Of a DNA stretch of 31,176 nt, positions 8,470 through 16,938 are shown in pieces. The notes below the pieces were generated by a model that made no database searches, was not told the DNA's origin, and saw nothing but the letters and a program-made list of their open reading frames with translations. The stretch comes from DAOVQB01 sp023128935. Lineage in GTDB: Bacteria; Eisenbacteria; RBG-16-71-46; CAIMUX01; WJJG01. A program made the translations under genes and the position numbers. Position 1 is the first letter of the stretch. Each line of letters opens with the position of its first letter. The DNA lies in NCBI GenBank assembly GCA_030628905.1, contig DAOVQB010000031.1, positions 1-31,176 of the forward strand. Direction: 5' to 3'.

Positions 8470-8498
8470 TTGACGACTGTGGAAAACAGTGTGGATAA
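8470..8498 (+). promoter_or_regulatory. Likely dnaA promoter overlapped by two DnaA boxes
   Basis: TTGACG (8470-8475) is a good -35 element, and 17 bases later GGATAA (8493-8498) sits where a -10 would be, though it is a poor match. Between and over these are two inverted-orientation DnaA boxes: TGTGGAAAA (8478-8486, one mismatch) and TGTGGATAA (8490-8498, perfect). The arrangement would let DnaA protein repress its own gene, as in other bacteria. The start of transcription is inferred. Confidence 0.55.
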
Positions 8499-8525
8499 CC
8501 CTTTTCTTGCCTGGAGGGGTGGGCA

Positions 8526-9884
8526 TTGGACGCCTCAAGTGCTCAGGGAACGTGGTCCGATATCCTGAGGGAAGTACGAAAGAAGATCTCCAGCCAGAAG
8601 TACCAGACCTGGTTCGAGCCGATCCAGGTCTTGAAGTTGGAGCCCCATAAGATCGTACTTGAGGTCCCCAATCCTTTTTTCAGCGACTGGTTTGAAGAGC
8701 ATAATCTTCCCGTGCTAAAGGAAGTACTAGCCGAACAGTTTGGTGAAGTTCCGCTCATCCATCTGGTCGTCAGCAGCACCTACTATGAACAGGAACAGGT
8801 GCCCCTGCCCCGCTTGGATCCTCCGGTGCCGATCGCGTCGCGCCCCGCCACCGTGCGCTGGCTGCATAATCTCTACCCTCGCTTCACATTCGACACCTTT
8901 GTCGTTGGCAAGAGCAACGAGTTTGCTGCCGCGGCATCCCGTGCGGTCGCCAAGGAACCAGGAGTTGTCTACAATCCCCTTTTCATCTACGGCGGAACTG
9001 GACTGGGCAAGACTCATCTCATGCAAGCCATTGGCCACGCTGCACTTGAACAGGATCCAAAATGCCGCATCTACTATGCCTCCTCCGAAAAGTTCATGAA
9101 TGAGATGATCCAGGCCATCACAGCCGGGCGGACGATTGAGTTCAGGCAGAAGTACAGGAATCTAGATTTTCTGCTGCTCGATGACATCCAGTTCCTCTCC
9201 GGGCGTGATGCTACGCAAGAAGAGTTTTTCCACACATTCAACACATTGCACCACGCACGAAAGCAGGTTGTCATCACCAGCGATCGTCCACCAAAGAATA
9301 TCGCCAAGGTTGAGGAGCGGCTTATCTCGCGCTTCAACTCGGGCTTGGTCACCGATATTCAAGCTCCTGATCTCGAAACCCGCGTTGCGATCCTTCGGGC
9401 AAAGTCTCAGCGCGGACAGCTTGCAATTCCAGAGGACGTCCTTTTCCTCATCGCCGAACGTGTCCAGCATAACATCCGCGAGCTAGAGGGCTCGTTGGTG
9501 CGAATCTCAGCGCTCAGCCATCTTCTGCACGCACCCATCACTACCGATCTCGCTCTTGATGTATTGAAGGTGTATGTCAACGAGCCCAATAGATCTATCA
9601 ATGTTGCAGAAATTCAGAACCGCGTCGCCAAGGCTTTCGATGTTACGGTGGAATCCCTGCGGGGAAGGAAACGTACCAGTAGTATCGCTTTCGCCAGACA
9701 GGTTGCGATGTATCTGACAAAGGATCTTACGCAATGCACCCTCGTGGAAATCGGCAAGAGCTTTGGAAACCGTGACCACAGCACAGTCATATACGGAATT
9801 GACAAAATATCCTCCGCAAGGCGTTCCGATGCAGCGCTTGACAAAAAGATTAGCGACATTAAGAAACAACTTCGTTCCCGTTAG
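8526..9884 (+). CDS. dnaA: Chromosomal replication initiator protein DnaA
   Basis: AAA+ ATPase that binds DnaA boxes and opens oriC. Domain I is at residues 1-80 (WSDILREVRKKISSQKYQTWF) and a short linker is at about 85-110. The ATPase domain has Walker A GGTGLGKT (156-163), Walker B LLLDD (216-220) and the VEERLISRF segment (262-270) that includes the sensor/arginine-finger region. The DNA-binding domain IV is at about 360-452, with RKRTSSIAFARQVAMYL and the box-recognition signature FGNRDHSTVIYG (413-424). The length of 452 is typical. The start is TTG at 8526, supported by GGAGG (8513-8517) eight bases upstream. The promoter carries DnaA boxes, so autoregulation is likely. Confidence 0.97.
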   Translation: MDASSAQGTWSDILREVRKKISSQKYQTWFEPIQVLKLEPHKIVLEVPNPFFSDWFEEHNLPVLKEVLAEQFGEVPLIHLVVSSTYYEQEQVPLPRLDPPVPIASRPATVRWLHNLYPRFTFDTFVVGKSNEFAAAASRAVAKEPGVVYNPLFIYGGTGLGKTHLMQAIGHAALEQDPKCRIYYASSEKFMNEMIQAITAGRTIEFRQKYRNLDFLLLDDIQFLSGRDATQEEFFHTFNTLHHARKQVVITSDRPPKNIAKVEERLISRFNSGLVTDIQAPDLETRVAILRAKSQRGQLAIPEDVLFLIAERVQHNIRELEGSLVRISALSHLLHAPITTDLALDVLKVYVNEPNRSINVAEIQNRVAKAFDVTVESLRGRKRTSSIAFARQVAMYLTKDLTQCTLVEIGKSFGNRDHSTVIYGIDKISSARRSDAALDKKISDIKKQLRSR

Positions 9885-10164
9885 AAATGGTCTCCCTTGG
9901 ACATCCTCTCCTGATCCCGTCTAGCCAGCGACTGCATTATCCTGCCTCGCGGTTCTCCGAAAGGAACCCCTTATACAATTCACATCCGTATGTTCATTAC
10001 TTCACAAAACCATGTCGAAAACTCGGTCCTGTTGAAAACTGCCCCCTTTCCCCCACCATAATTCCCATACTTTCCACACTCTATCTATGCACACTCGCCA
10101 GCTAACTCATTCGCCTGATTATCCGTAACACTTTCTTACTGCTCTTTTCCACTTACCAACTCGG

Positions 10165-10182
10165 ATTACTACTACTACTACA
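10165..10182 (-). promoter_or_regulatory. DnaA-trio element of the oriC unwinding region
   Basis: The plus strand reads ATT followed by four ACT triplets and ACA; on the minus strand this is TGT, four AGT triplets and AAT. The DnaA-trio is a repeated 3'-GAT-type trinucleotide that DnaA binds as single strand, placed between a DnaA box and the unwinding element. Here a degenerate box (10145-10153) lies 11 bases before it and an AT-rich stretch (about 10183-10260) follows, the order and polarity known from Bacillus subtilis. Confidence 0.65.
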
Positions 10183-10368
10183 TTTGTTCTCTACATTACT
10201 CGTAGGAATTAATCTCTCTATAACTCAATTCTTTACCCCTCGATTCCTATTTAGTCCTACTAAGGGTTCGCGCAAGAGTAACTTCCCATTTTCACCGGTC
10301 CCGAACGCCGGGGACTTCATTGCGGCTCCTCGGAATAGTCCGGGCTACGCCTTCGTCGCCGCGCGGAG

Positions 10369-10417
10369 CCGTTTCCAAGCGGAGCTTAGCTCGTGCTTCC
10401 GTGAGCAGTGGAAACGG
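10369..10417. repeat. Inverted repeat with nested hairpin in the dnaA-dnaN interval
   Basis: CCGTTTCCA (10369-10377) and TGGAAACGG (10409-10417) are perfect 9-bp inverted arms around a 31-base loop. Inside the loop GAGC-TTA-GCTC (10382-10392) forms a smaller hairpin. No T-run follows, so an ordinary terminator is unlikely. It could be a protein site or structured RNA; function unknown. Confidence 0.6.
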
Positions 10418-10668
10418 TGAGCACTGTCTCAGATGGCGTGGTATCGCGCGAGCAATAGCGGTTTGCGCCGAGGATTATTGACGCATTAGGGTTAGCATGC
10501 CCATTTGGTGTCCGTTCTGGAGAGGTTGTTTTGTATCACGACTGGGGTTGTAGTGCGCTCCTATCACTTTCCTTGAACCCGATATTCCAGCTTTGTGTCG
10601 ATGGAGGCGAAAGCTTTATGGCGTATGTCTGATCTCATCTTGTATCTTATTGTAAATAAAGAGGTTAG

Positions 10669-10686
10669 TCGCCGCATTAGCGGCGA
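10669..10686. repeat. Perfect short hairpin upstream of dnaN
   Basis: TCGCCGC-ATTA-GCGGCGA is a 7-bp GC-rich stem with a four-base loop, about 165 bp before dnaN. No T-run is present on either side, so it is not a typical intrinsic terminator. An operator or leader structure is possible. Confidence 0.55.
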
Positions 10687-10851
10687 ATTGGGACCAAAAT
10701 GATGCTTTACAGAAAGGGCCGCTTTTCCTAAACTCACACGGATATGCTAAGGGGATGTAAAGGATGAGATCTACCGTGGGTAGCTTGCCCCTGAGAGGGT
10801 ATTTGGCGCTGTAGGGAATTTAGAACTCATGGAAGAGGAAGAGGGGACAAT

Positions 10852-11967
10852 ATGAAGTTCACGCTCATGCAGGGTGAGCTACAAAAGGCGCTCCATGTTG
10901 TAGCCAGTGTTGTTCCAAGCAAGAGCACGCTACCCATATTGGAGACAGTCCTTATTAAGGCTGGAAGTGAAGGTACCCTAACGCTCACGGCTACGGACCT
11001 TGATATTTCCGTCCGCAGCCAGCGCAGTGCCACTGTCGAGCAGGAAGGCTGCGTCGCGATATCCGCTCGCCGTTTTTTCGATGTCGTTCGAGAGCTTCCG
11101 GACCAGGAAGTTTCTCTCATTGGTGACGAGGGATATCTTCAGCTGAGCTGTGGACGCGGGCGCTATAGGTTTGTAGGAGCGCCCGTCGATGACTTTCCGG
11201 AGCTTCCAGAGCTGCTTGGGGATAAACTCGTTCGAGTCGACCCTCAAAAGCTAGAGCGGATGATTAGGCGCACGCTCTACGCGGTTTCGACGGACGAGAC
11301 GAGGCCCGAGTTGACTGGCGTTTTCCTCGAGATTGATAAAGGAAAGCTACAGATGGTGGCCACGAACGGACACCGTCTGGCGCAGGCGGCGATTCATGGT
11401 AGCTTCAAGCATGAGAAGGAACTACTCCTTCCACCCAAGGCTCTGAATCAGCTGCTCCGTCTTATCCCGGACATCAAGGAAGAAGTCGAGATTGGTGGGT
11501 CGAAGAGCTATGCACGCTTTGTTGTGGGAAGAACGGAGTTATACAGCAGACTTCTTGAGGGACCGTTTCCCGACTATGACCGCGTTATTCCAAAGTCCAG
11601 TCCACTAAACGCCGTAATTCAACGTGCAGACCTAATGGCATCTTTGAAGCGCATTCTAGTCCTATCAGACTCACAAACACGGCAGGTGAAACTGACGTTT
11701 GGTGCCAATCTCCTGAAGATCCTCTCCGAGTATCAGGGAGCTGGTGAAGCTGCTGAGGAAATCCCAATTGAGTATGATGGGGACGAGGTGACAATTGGCT
11801 ACAATGGAGGCTATCTACTGGATATGCTCAAGACGATCCAAGATAACCGCGTGGCGATGAAATTCGAGTCTTCTGTGTCTGCTGGAGTGTTCCGCCCTGA
11901 AAAGGAAAACTCTGAAGAGGACATGCTTTGCCTTGTCATGCCACTGCGGTTACCGGAGGAAAGCTAG
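10852..11967 (+). CDS. dnaN: DNA polymerase III beta subunit (sliding clamp)
   Basis: Ring-shaped processivity clamp for the replicative polymerase. At 371 residues it has the normal length and fold pattern of three repeated domains. It begins MKFTLMQGELQKALHVVASVVPSK, contains VDDFPELPE at the domain junction and NGHRLAQA in the second domain, and ends with the MPLRL-type C-terminus (MPLRLPEES). The ATG at 10852 follows GAGGGG with normal spacing. It starts a plus-strand run with the DUF721 gene, gyrB and gyrA; only three bases separate it from the next gene. Confidence 0.96.
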   Translation: MKFTLMQGELQKALHVVASVVPSKSTLPILETVLIKAGSEGTLTLTATDLDISVRSQRSATVEQEGCVAISARRFFDVVRELPDQEVSLIGDEGYLQLSCGRGRYRFVGAPVDDFPELPELLGDKLVRVDPQKLERMIRRTLYAVSTDETRPELTGVFLEIDKGKLQMVATNGHRLAQAAIHGSFKHEKELLLPPKALNQLLRLIPDIKEEVEIGGSKSYARFVVGRTELYSRLLEGPFPDYDRVIPKSSPLNAVIQRADLMASLKRILVLSDSQTRQVKLTFGANLLKILSEYQGAGEAAEEIPIEYDGDEVTIGYNGGYLLDMLKTIQDNRVAMKFESSVSAGVFRPEKENSEEDMLCLVMPLRLPEES

Positions 11968-11970
11968 GTC

Positions 11971-12267
11971 ATGCGGCGCATGGAGCATGTAGCTGACGCT
12001 CTACAAAGCTTTCTGCAGGGCGCAAATCTATATAAACCGCTTCAACGTTGGAGGGTCGTGCTATGTTGGTCGCGTCTTGTTGGAAGCGAGATTGCGGCAC
12101 ACGCGGACGCGATTGAACTTCGGGCGGGAGTTCTCTGGGTGGCGGTTCCGAGCAGTAGCTGGCGACAACACATACTCTTCTTGAAACCACGAATATTGGA
12201 GTCGCTTTCGAGGGAGTTTCCAGAGGTCTCGATTTCAGATATTCGATTCGTTTCTAGGCCGCGGTAA
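11971..12267 (+). CDS. DUF721 / DciA-like protein
   Basis: A 98-residue protein of the DUF721 family, to which DciA, the ancestral helicase-loading partner of DnaB, belongs. The family features seen are the N-terminal helix (VADALQSFLQG), a W..VVG-type segment (LCWSRLVGSEIAAHADAIELRAGVLWVAVPSSSWRQHILFLKPRILESL) and a C-terminal strand (ISDIRFVSRP). It lies three bases after dnaN and 18 before gyrB, the usual place of DUF721 genes in many phyla. The GGAGGA of the dnaN end could serve as ribosome-binding site; a start at the next ATG (11980) is also possible. A role in loading the replicative helicase is inferred from the family. Confidence 0.8.
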   Translation: MRRMEHVADALQSFLQGANLYKPLQRWRVVLCWSRLVGSEIAAHADAIELRAGVLWVAVPSSSWRQHILFLKPRILESLSREFPEVSISDIRFVSRPR

Positions 12268-12285
12268 AAGTGAGGATCAAGAATT

Positions 12286-14301
12286 GTGAGTGATTCGCGT
12301 CAACCCCCTGATGAAACGCTCCCGGCGGATGAAGTAGTAGGAACGCTTACCAGCGGCACGGGAGATATCGAGGACGATGGCTATGCGGCCAAGGACATCC
12401 TAGTGCTCAAGGGCCTCGAGGCAGTGCGGCGCCGCCCAAGCATGTACATCGGTAGCACGTCAAGCAGGGGACTCCATCACCTCGTTTATGAGATTGTAGA
12501 CAACTCCATTGATGAGACGCTCGGCGGTTACTGTGATCGCATTACCTTTATCCTGCACAATGACGGAACAGTGAGTGTTGAGGACAATGGCCGCGGCATC
12601 CCCACGGACATCCACCCGCAGCAGAAGCGTCCTGCCGTCGAAGTCGTAATGACGGTCCTGCACGCAGGTGGGAAGTTCGACAATCACTCGTACAAGGTTT
12701 CCGGCGGTCTCCACGGTGTGGGGCTCTCCGTGGTCAACGCGCTCTCAGAGTTGCTAGATGTGACAGTATACCAGAAGGGCGTCATCTTCCGGCAGCGCTA
12801 CGAGCGAGGCAAGATCTGCTCAGATCTTGATATCGTAGGGAGCACGACCAAGCGAGGCACGTTGATTCGGTTCAAGCCAGATACGGAGATTTTTGAGAGT
12901 ACCGAATTCAATTACGAACTCATTTCGAACAGACTACGCGAGTTGGCCTTCCTCAATAGGGGCGTCACTATTGTTTGCCAAGAGGAGGCCTGCGACAGTA
13001 CGCCTGAAAGCCCATCCTTCTCGCGGGACGAAGTCTTCCTGTACGAGGGCGGGCTGCGTGAGTTTGTGAGCTATCTTAATGAAGGAAAGACGCCACTCCA
13101 CGACAATCCTATCTGCATGTCATCTGAACGAGACGGTATATCACTCGATCTTGCGATGCAATATACGGATGCATACACCTACTCAATCAATACTTACGTG
13201 AACAATATCCACACGATCGAAGGAGGAACCCACCTTGCTGGGCTAAAGTCCGCACTAACACGGACCCTGAATAGCTTCGGTTTGAAGAGCGGTTTGCTGA
13301 AGGATGAAAAGGTTTCTCTGTCTGGGGATGATGTGCGTGAGGGCCTCACCGTTGTACTGAGCCTTAAGGTTCCAAATCCGCAGTTTGAGGGCCAAACCAA
13401 GACAAAGCTTGGCAACAGTGAAGTGCGCGGCCTAGTTGAATCCATGGTTGGGGAGGATTTAGGAGACTACCTTATCAACCACATGTCCGTATTTCGGCTG
13501 ATCGTCGAGAAGTCTCTAAGTGCTGCAAGAGCCCGGGAAGCAGCCCGCAAAGCGCGTGAACTTGCTCGCAGAAAAAACCTTCTCGATGGTGCCGCCCTGC
13601 CGGGGAAGCTTGCCGACTGTTCTGAACGGAATCCAGAACTCTCGGAACTCTTCATTGTGGAGGGGGATTCGGCTGGAGGTAGCGCCAAGCAAGGAAGAAA
13701 CCGCCACTTCCAGGCGATCCTGCCGCTCCGCGGAAAGATCCTCAACGTTGAAAAAGCACGCCTGGACAGGGCGCTGGCAAGCGAGCAGATCCGGACCTTG
13801 ATCACCGCTATCGGAACCGGTTTCGGCGAGGAAGATTTCGACATCAACAAGATCCGCTACGCGAAGATCATTATCATGACTGACGCGGATGTTGACGGCG
13901 CGCATATACGCACTCTTTTGCTGACTTTCTTCTACAGATACATGCGTCCGCTCGTTGACTTTGGACACATCTACATTGCACAACCGCCGCTGTACCGAGT
14001 GAGCATTAAGAAAGGGAAGAAAGAGTGGTACGCGTATAGCGATGCTGAGCGAGATTCCGTCCTTGAGGAAATCGGAAACTCGCCATTTCACCTGCAGCGG
14101 TACAAGGGCCTAGGCGAGATGAATGCGGAACAGCTTTGGGAGACGACAATGAATCCCGAGAAGCGCGTTCTTCTTTCAGTGCAAAACGATGATTGCGCGG
14201 TTGCGGACAGACTTTTCTCGATCCTCATGGGGGACCAGGTTGAACCACGCCGCCAGTTCATCGAGGAGCATGCCTTACAAGTCAAGAACTTGGATATCTA
14301 A
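12286..14301 (+). CDS. gyrB: DNA gyrase subunit B
   Basis: ATPase and TOPRIM subunit of the negative-supercoiling topoisomerase. The GHKL ATPase domain shows EIVDNSIDE, DNGRGIP and the SGGLHGVGLSVVNALS lid. The transducer domain follows. The TOPRIM domain has the catalytic EGDSAGGSAKQGRNR and MTDADVDGAHIRTLLLTFFYR (DxD metal site), and the C-terminus has PPLYRV and RYKGLGEMN. At 671 residues it lacks the long insertion of enterobacterial GyrB. The start is GTG at 12286 with GAGG about ten bases upstream; this gives an acidic N-terminal extension of about 35 residues before the conserved AKDILVLKGLEAVRRRP. gyrA starts three bases after its stop. Confidence 0.96.
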   Translation: MSDSRQPPDETLPADEVVGTLTSGTGDIEDDGYAAKDILVLKGLEAVRRRPSMYIGSTSSRGLHHLVYEIVDNSIDETLGGYCDRITFILHNDGTVSVEDNGRGIPTDIHPQQKRPAVEVVMTVLHAGGKFDNHSYKVSGGLHGVGLSVVNALSELLDVTVYQKGVIFRQRYERGKICSDLDIVGSTTKRGTLIRFKPDTEIFESTEFNYELISNRLRELAFLNRGVTIVCQEEACDSTPESPSFSRDEVFLYEGGLREFVSYLNEGKTPLHDNPICMSSERDGISLDLAMQYTDAYTYSINTYVNNIHTIEGGTHLAGLKSALTRTLNSFGLKSGLLKDEKVSLSGDDVREGLTVVLSLKVPNPQFEGQTKTKLGNSEVRGLVESMVGEDLGDYLINHMSVFRLIVEKSLSAARAREAARKARELARRKNLLDGAALPGKLADCSERNPELSELFIVEGDSAGGSAKQGRNRHFQAILPLRGKILNVEKARLDRALASEQIRTLITAIGTGFGEEDFDINKIRYAKIIIMTDADVDGAHIRTLLLTFFYRYMRPLVDFGHIYIAQPPLYRVSIKKGKKEWYAYSDAERDSVLEEIGNSPFHLQRYKGLGEMNAEQLWETTMNPEKRVLLSVQNDDCAVADRLFSILMGDQVEPRRQFIEEHALQVKNLDI

Positions 14302-14304
14302 ACA

Positions 14305-16839
14305 ATGAAGCCTTCAAGCGAAAATATCATACCAATCCTCATAGAAGAGGAGATGAAGACCAGTTATATAGACTACTCGATGAGTGTCATCGTTTCGCGG
14401 GCATTGCCTGATGCAAGGGACGGCTTGAAGCCAGTACAGCGCAGGATTCTCGTGGCGATGAACGACCTTAATCTCAAACACAACAGTCCCTATCGAAAGT
14501 CTGCGAAAATCACTGGGGACGTTACGGGGAACTATCATCCGCACGGAACAGTTGCAGTCTATGACACGATGGTCCGCATGGCGCAGGATTTCTCGCTTCG
14601 CTACCCGCTCGTAGAAGGTCAAGGAAACTTCGGATCAGTAGACGGGGATGCTGCTGCTGCGGAGAGGTACACGGAGGCGCGGCTTGAACGGATAGCCGAG
14701 GAGCTGCTGGCGAACATCGAAAAAGATACGGTTAATTTCCGGCCCAACTACGACGAGACCACGGAGGAGCCGGTGGTCCTGCCGGCCAAGGTTCCGAATC
14801 TACTGATCAACGGGGCTACAGGGATCGCAGTTGGGATGGCGACGAATATTCCACCGCACAATCTGCGGGAAGTCGCCGCTGCCATCCAGCATCTGATCGA
14901 CCATCCCGATACAAGTGCTATGGATCTAATGGAGTTCGTGAAGGGACCCGATTTCCCGACTGGCGGGATGATCCAGGGGACGGCCGGCATCCGGATGTGC
15001 TACGTGAAAGGTCAGGGCCATATCACGGTACGCGCTAGGACCAGAGTGGATCAGATCAAGGGAGACAAGCGTGCAATCATAGTCACCGAGATACCCTATA
15101 TGGTGAACAAGGCCGCATTGCTTGCGCGGATCGCTGCGCTTGTGAAGGCAGGCGTGATTTCGGGCGTCAGGGATTTGCGGGACGAGTCAGACAGGGAAGG
15201 CATGCGGATCGTGATCGAATTGCGACGCGAGACCCAGCCGCAGATCGTTCTGAACCAGCTCTATAAACACACCCAGATGCAGACAACCTTCGGTGCGAAC
15301 ATGCTCGCGCTGCAGAACAACCGGCCGAAGATCTTCACGCTCAAAGAGATGTGCCAGGCATACATCGATCACCGATTTGATGTGATCACGCGGAGGACGA
15401 AGCATGACTTGGCGCAAGCGGAGGCAAAGGCACACATCCTTGAAGGGATAAAGAAAGCGCTCGACAATATAGATGCAATCATCACGCTGATCCGGAGCGC
15501 CAAGACGGCGGAGGAAGCCCGGACCGGAATGATGACCTCTTTCGGGCTTTCCGAGCGGCAGGCGCAGGCGATCCTAGACATGCGGCTGGCGCGTCTTACC
15601 GGGCTTGAGCGTCAGAAGGTAGAGCAAGAGTATCTGCAGACGATCAAGCAGATCGAGGAATTGCGGAGCATCCTGGCCAGCAGCCAGCGGGTCCTCGACA
15701 TTGTGAAGGCAGACCTGACCGAGATGGCAGATAAGTTCGGAGACGAACGTAGGACGGAGATTGTGCCGTTCGAGGGGGAGATAGATTTCGAGGATCTAAT
15801 TCCGCGCGAAGACATGATTATTACGATCAGTCACAAGGGGTACATCAAGCGCGTGCCGGTCAGTGCCTACCGGAGTCAGCAACGCGGGGGGAGAGGGTTG
15901 ACGGGCGCGAAGACGCGCGAAGAAGATTTCATCGAACACTTGTTCGTGGCGAATACGCATAGCCACATCCTTTTCTTCACCAATACAGGACGATGCTATT
16001 GGCTCAAGGTATATCATGCGCCGCTTGGGACACGGCTTTCCAAGGGACGTTCGATCCTGAATCTGATTGATTTTGCAGAGAGCGAAAGGATCACGGCGTT
16101 TGTCCAGGTCAATGAATTTGATAAGGATCGGTTTGTCGTCCTCGCAACGCAAAAGGGCAAGATCAAGAAGACGCCGCTGGATGCATTCTCGAATCCGCGG
16201 CGGGCAGGTATCTGGGCTGTCAACTTGGAGGCCGGCGATGAGTTGATAGAGGCGGTAGTGACGGCGGGAGATGCCGACATCCTCTTGGCTACGCGGAAAG
16301 GCAAGGCGATCCGGTTCCCTGAGAACAAGGTACGGTCTATGGGGCGCACAGCGGGAGGGGTACGCGGGATCACGCTGGAGGGCGAAGACGATTCGGTTGT
16401 GGGGATGGTTCGCGTTATCGGGCCAGAGGAAACAATTCTCGTTGTTACCCGCAACGGATTCGGCAAGAGGAGCAAGCTTGGTGAATATCCCGCCACGAAT
16501 CGCGGCGGGCATGGCGTAATCAGTTTGCTGAACCTGAAGCGCAATGGGCCGATTGTGTCCATTAAGGGTGTATTGGACGATGACGAGGTGATGATTACCA
16601 CGTCGAGCGGGATGATCATTCGGCTCAAGATGAAACGGGTTTCTGTGATCGGGCGGGCAACAGCGGGCTTCAAGATGATCAATCTACTCGAGGGTGACGA
16701 AGTTGCTGATGTGGCGAAGATCATCACAACGGACGGGAACTCGAAAGATCTCCCTTGGAAGTCCAATGCGGGCTCTACGCAGGACTTTGGCCAGGAATCG
16801 ATAAATGAAGAAGATCCTCCTGAGGAATCTGAAAACTGA
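14305..16839 (+). CDS. gyrA: DNA gyrase subunit A
   Basis: DNA-cleaving subunit of gyrase. The catalytic tyrosine is Y122 in AERYTEARL. The winged-helix and tower domains are complete, and the C-terminal beta-pinwheel carries the GyrA box as QQRGGRG (about 525-531; the common form is QRRGG[KR]G), marking it as gyrase rather than topoisomerase IV. Numbering of the quinolone region equals that of E. coli: YHPHGTVAVYD gives T82, V83 and D87, so the serine that anchors the drug-bound magnesium water bridge is replaced by valine. The tail (IPEED-like acidic, DPPEESEN) is normal. The ATG start lies three bases after gyrB, so the two are co-translated or coupled. Confidence 0.96.
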   Translation: MKPSSENIIPILIEEEMKTSYIDYSMSVIVSRALPDARDGLKPVQRRILVAMNDLNLKHNSPYRKSAKITGDVTGNYHPHGTVAVYDTMVRMAQDFSLRYPLVEGQGNFGSVDGDAAAAERYTEARLERIAEELLANIEKDTVNFRPNYDETTEEPVVLPAKVPNLLINGATGIAVGMATNIPPHNLREVAAAIQHLIDHPDTSAMDLMEFVKGPDFPTGGMIQGTAGIRMCYVKGQGHITVRARTRVDQIKGDKRAIIVTEIPYMVNKAALLARIAALVKAGVISGVRDLRDESDREGMRIVIELRRETQPQIVLNQLYKHTQMQTTFGANMLALQNNRPKIFTLKEMCQAYIDHRFDVITRRTKHDLAQAEAKAHILEGIKKALDNIDAIITLIRSAKTAEEARTGMMTSFGLSERQAQAILDMRLARLTGLERQKVEQEYLQTIKQIEELRSILASSQRVLDIVKADLTEMADKFGDERRTEIVPFEGEIDFEDLIPREDMIITISHKGYIKRVPVSAYRSQQRGGRGLTGAKTREEDFIEHLFVANTHSHILFFTNTGRCYWLKVYHAPLGTRLSKGRSILNLIDFAESERITAFVQVNEFDKDRFVVLATQKGKIKKTPLDAFSNPRRAGIWAVNLEAGDELIEAVVTAGDADILLATRKGKAIRFPENKVRSMGRTAGGVRGITLEGEDDSVVGMVRVIGPEETILVVTRNGFGKRSKLGEYPATNRGGHGVISLLNLKRNGPIVSIKGVLDDDEVMITTSSGMIIRLKMKRVSVIGRATAGFKMINLLEGDEVADVAKIITTDGNSKDLPWKSNAGSTQDFGQESINEEDPPEESEN

Positions 16840-16938
16840 CGAGAACGCCTGCGAAGATACATATAGTGAAGCCCGGGGAGGCGCAGATCGACAAAGCAGC
16901 CTTCAAACACCGCAGCGGAAGGGGAAGAGAGACGAAGG

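Larger units (their letters stand above)
9885..10851 (+). other. Gene-free dnaA-dnaN interval, candidate oriC
   Basis: No credible gene is visible in these 967 bases on either strand. The first part is pyrimidine-rich on the plus strand: from 10021 to 10260 I count 80 C and 20 G. Weak DnaA-like boxes occur at 10070-10078 (CTTTCCACA), 10085-10093 (CTATGCACA, one mismatch), 10119-10127 (TTATCCGTA) and 10145-10153 (TTTTCCACT), followed by a DnaA-trio and AT-rich DNA. From about 10290 to 10440 the DNA is GC-rich with inverted repeats. From 10441 to 10680 the plus strand has more G (66) than C (47). Position between dnaA and dnaN, the trio and the skew switch together support an unwinding site here. 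Confidence 0.7.

Noticed and set aside
9887..10105. 72-codon plus-strand frame just after dnaA
   Set aside because: No ribosome-binding site, no similarity, and composition follows the pyrimidine-rich origin DNA.
10270..10440. Small structured RNA in the GC-rich part of the dnaA-dnaN interval
   Set aside because: Inverted repeats exist, but the sequence does not fit any tRNA, SRP RNA, tmRNA or other RNA I can recognise; kept only as repeats.
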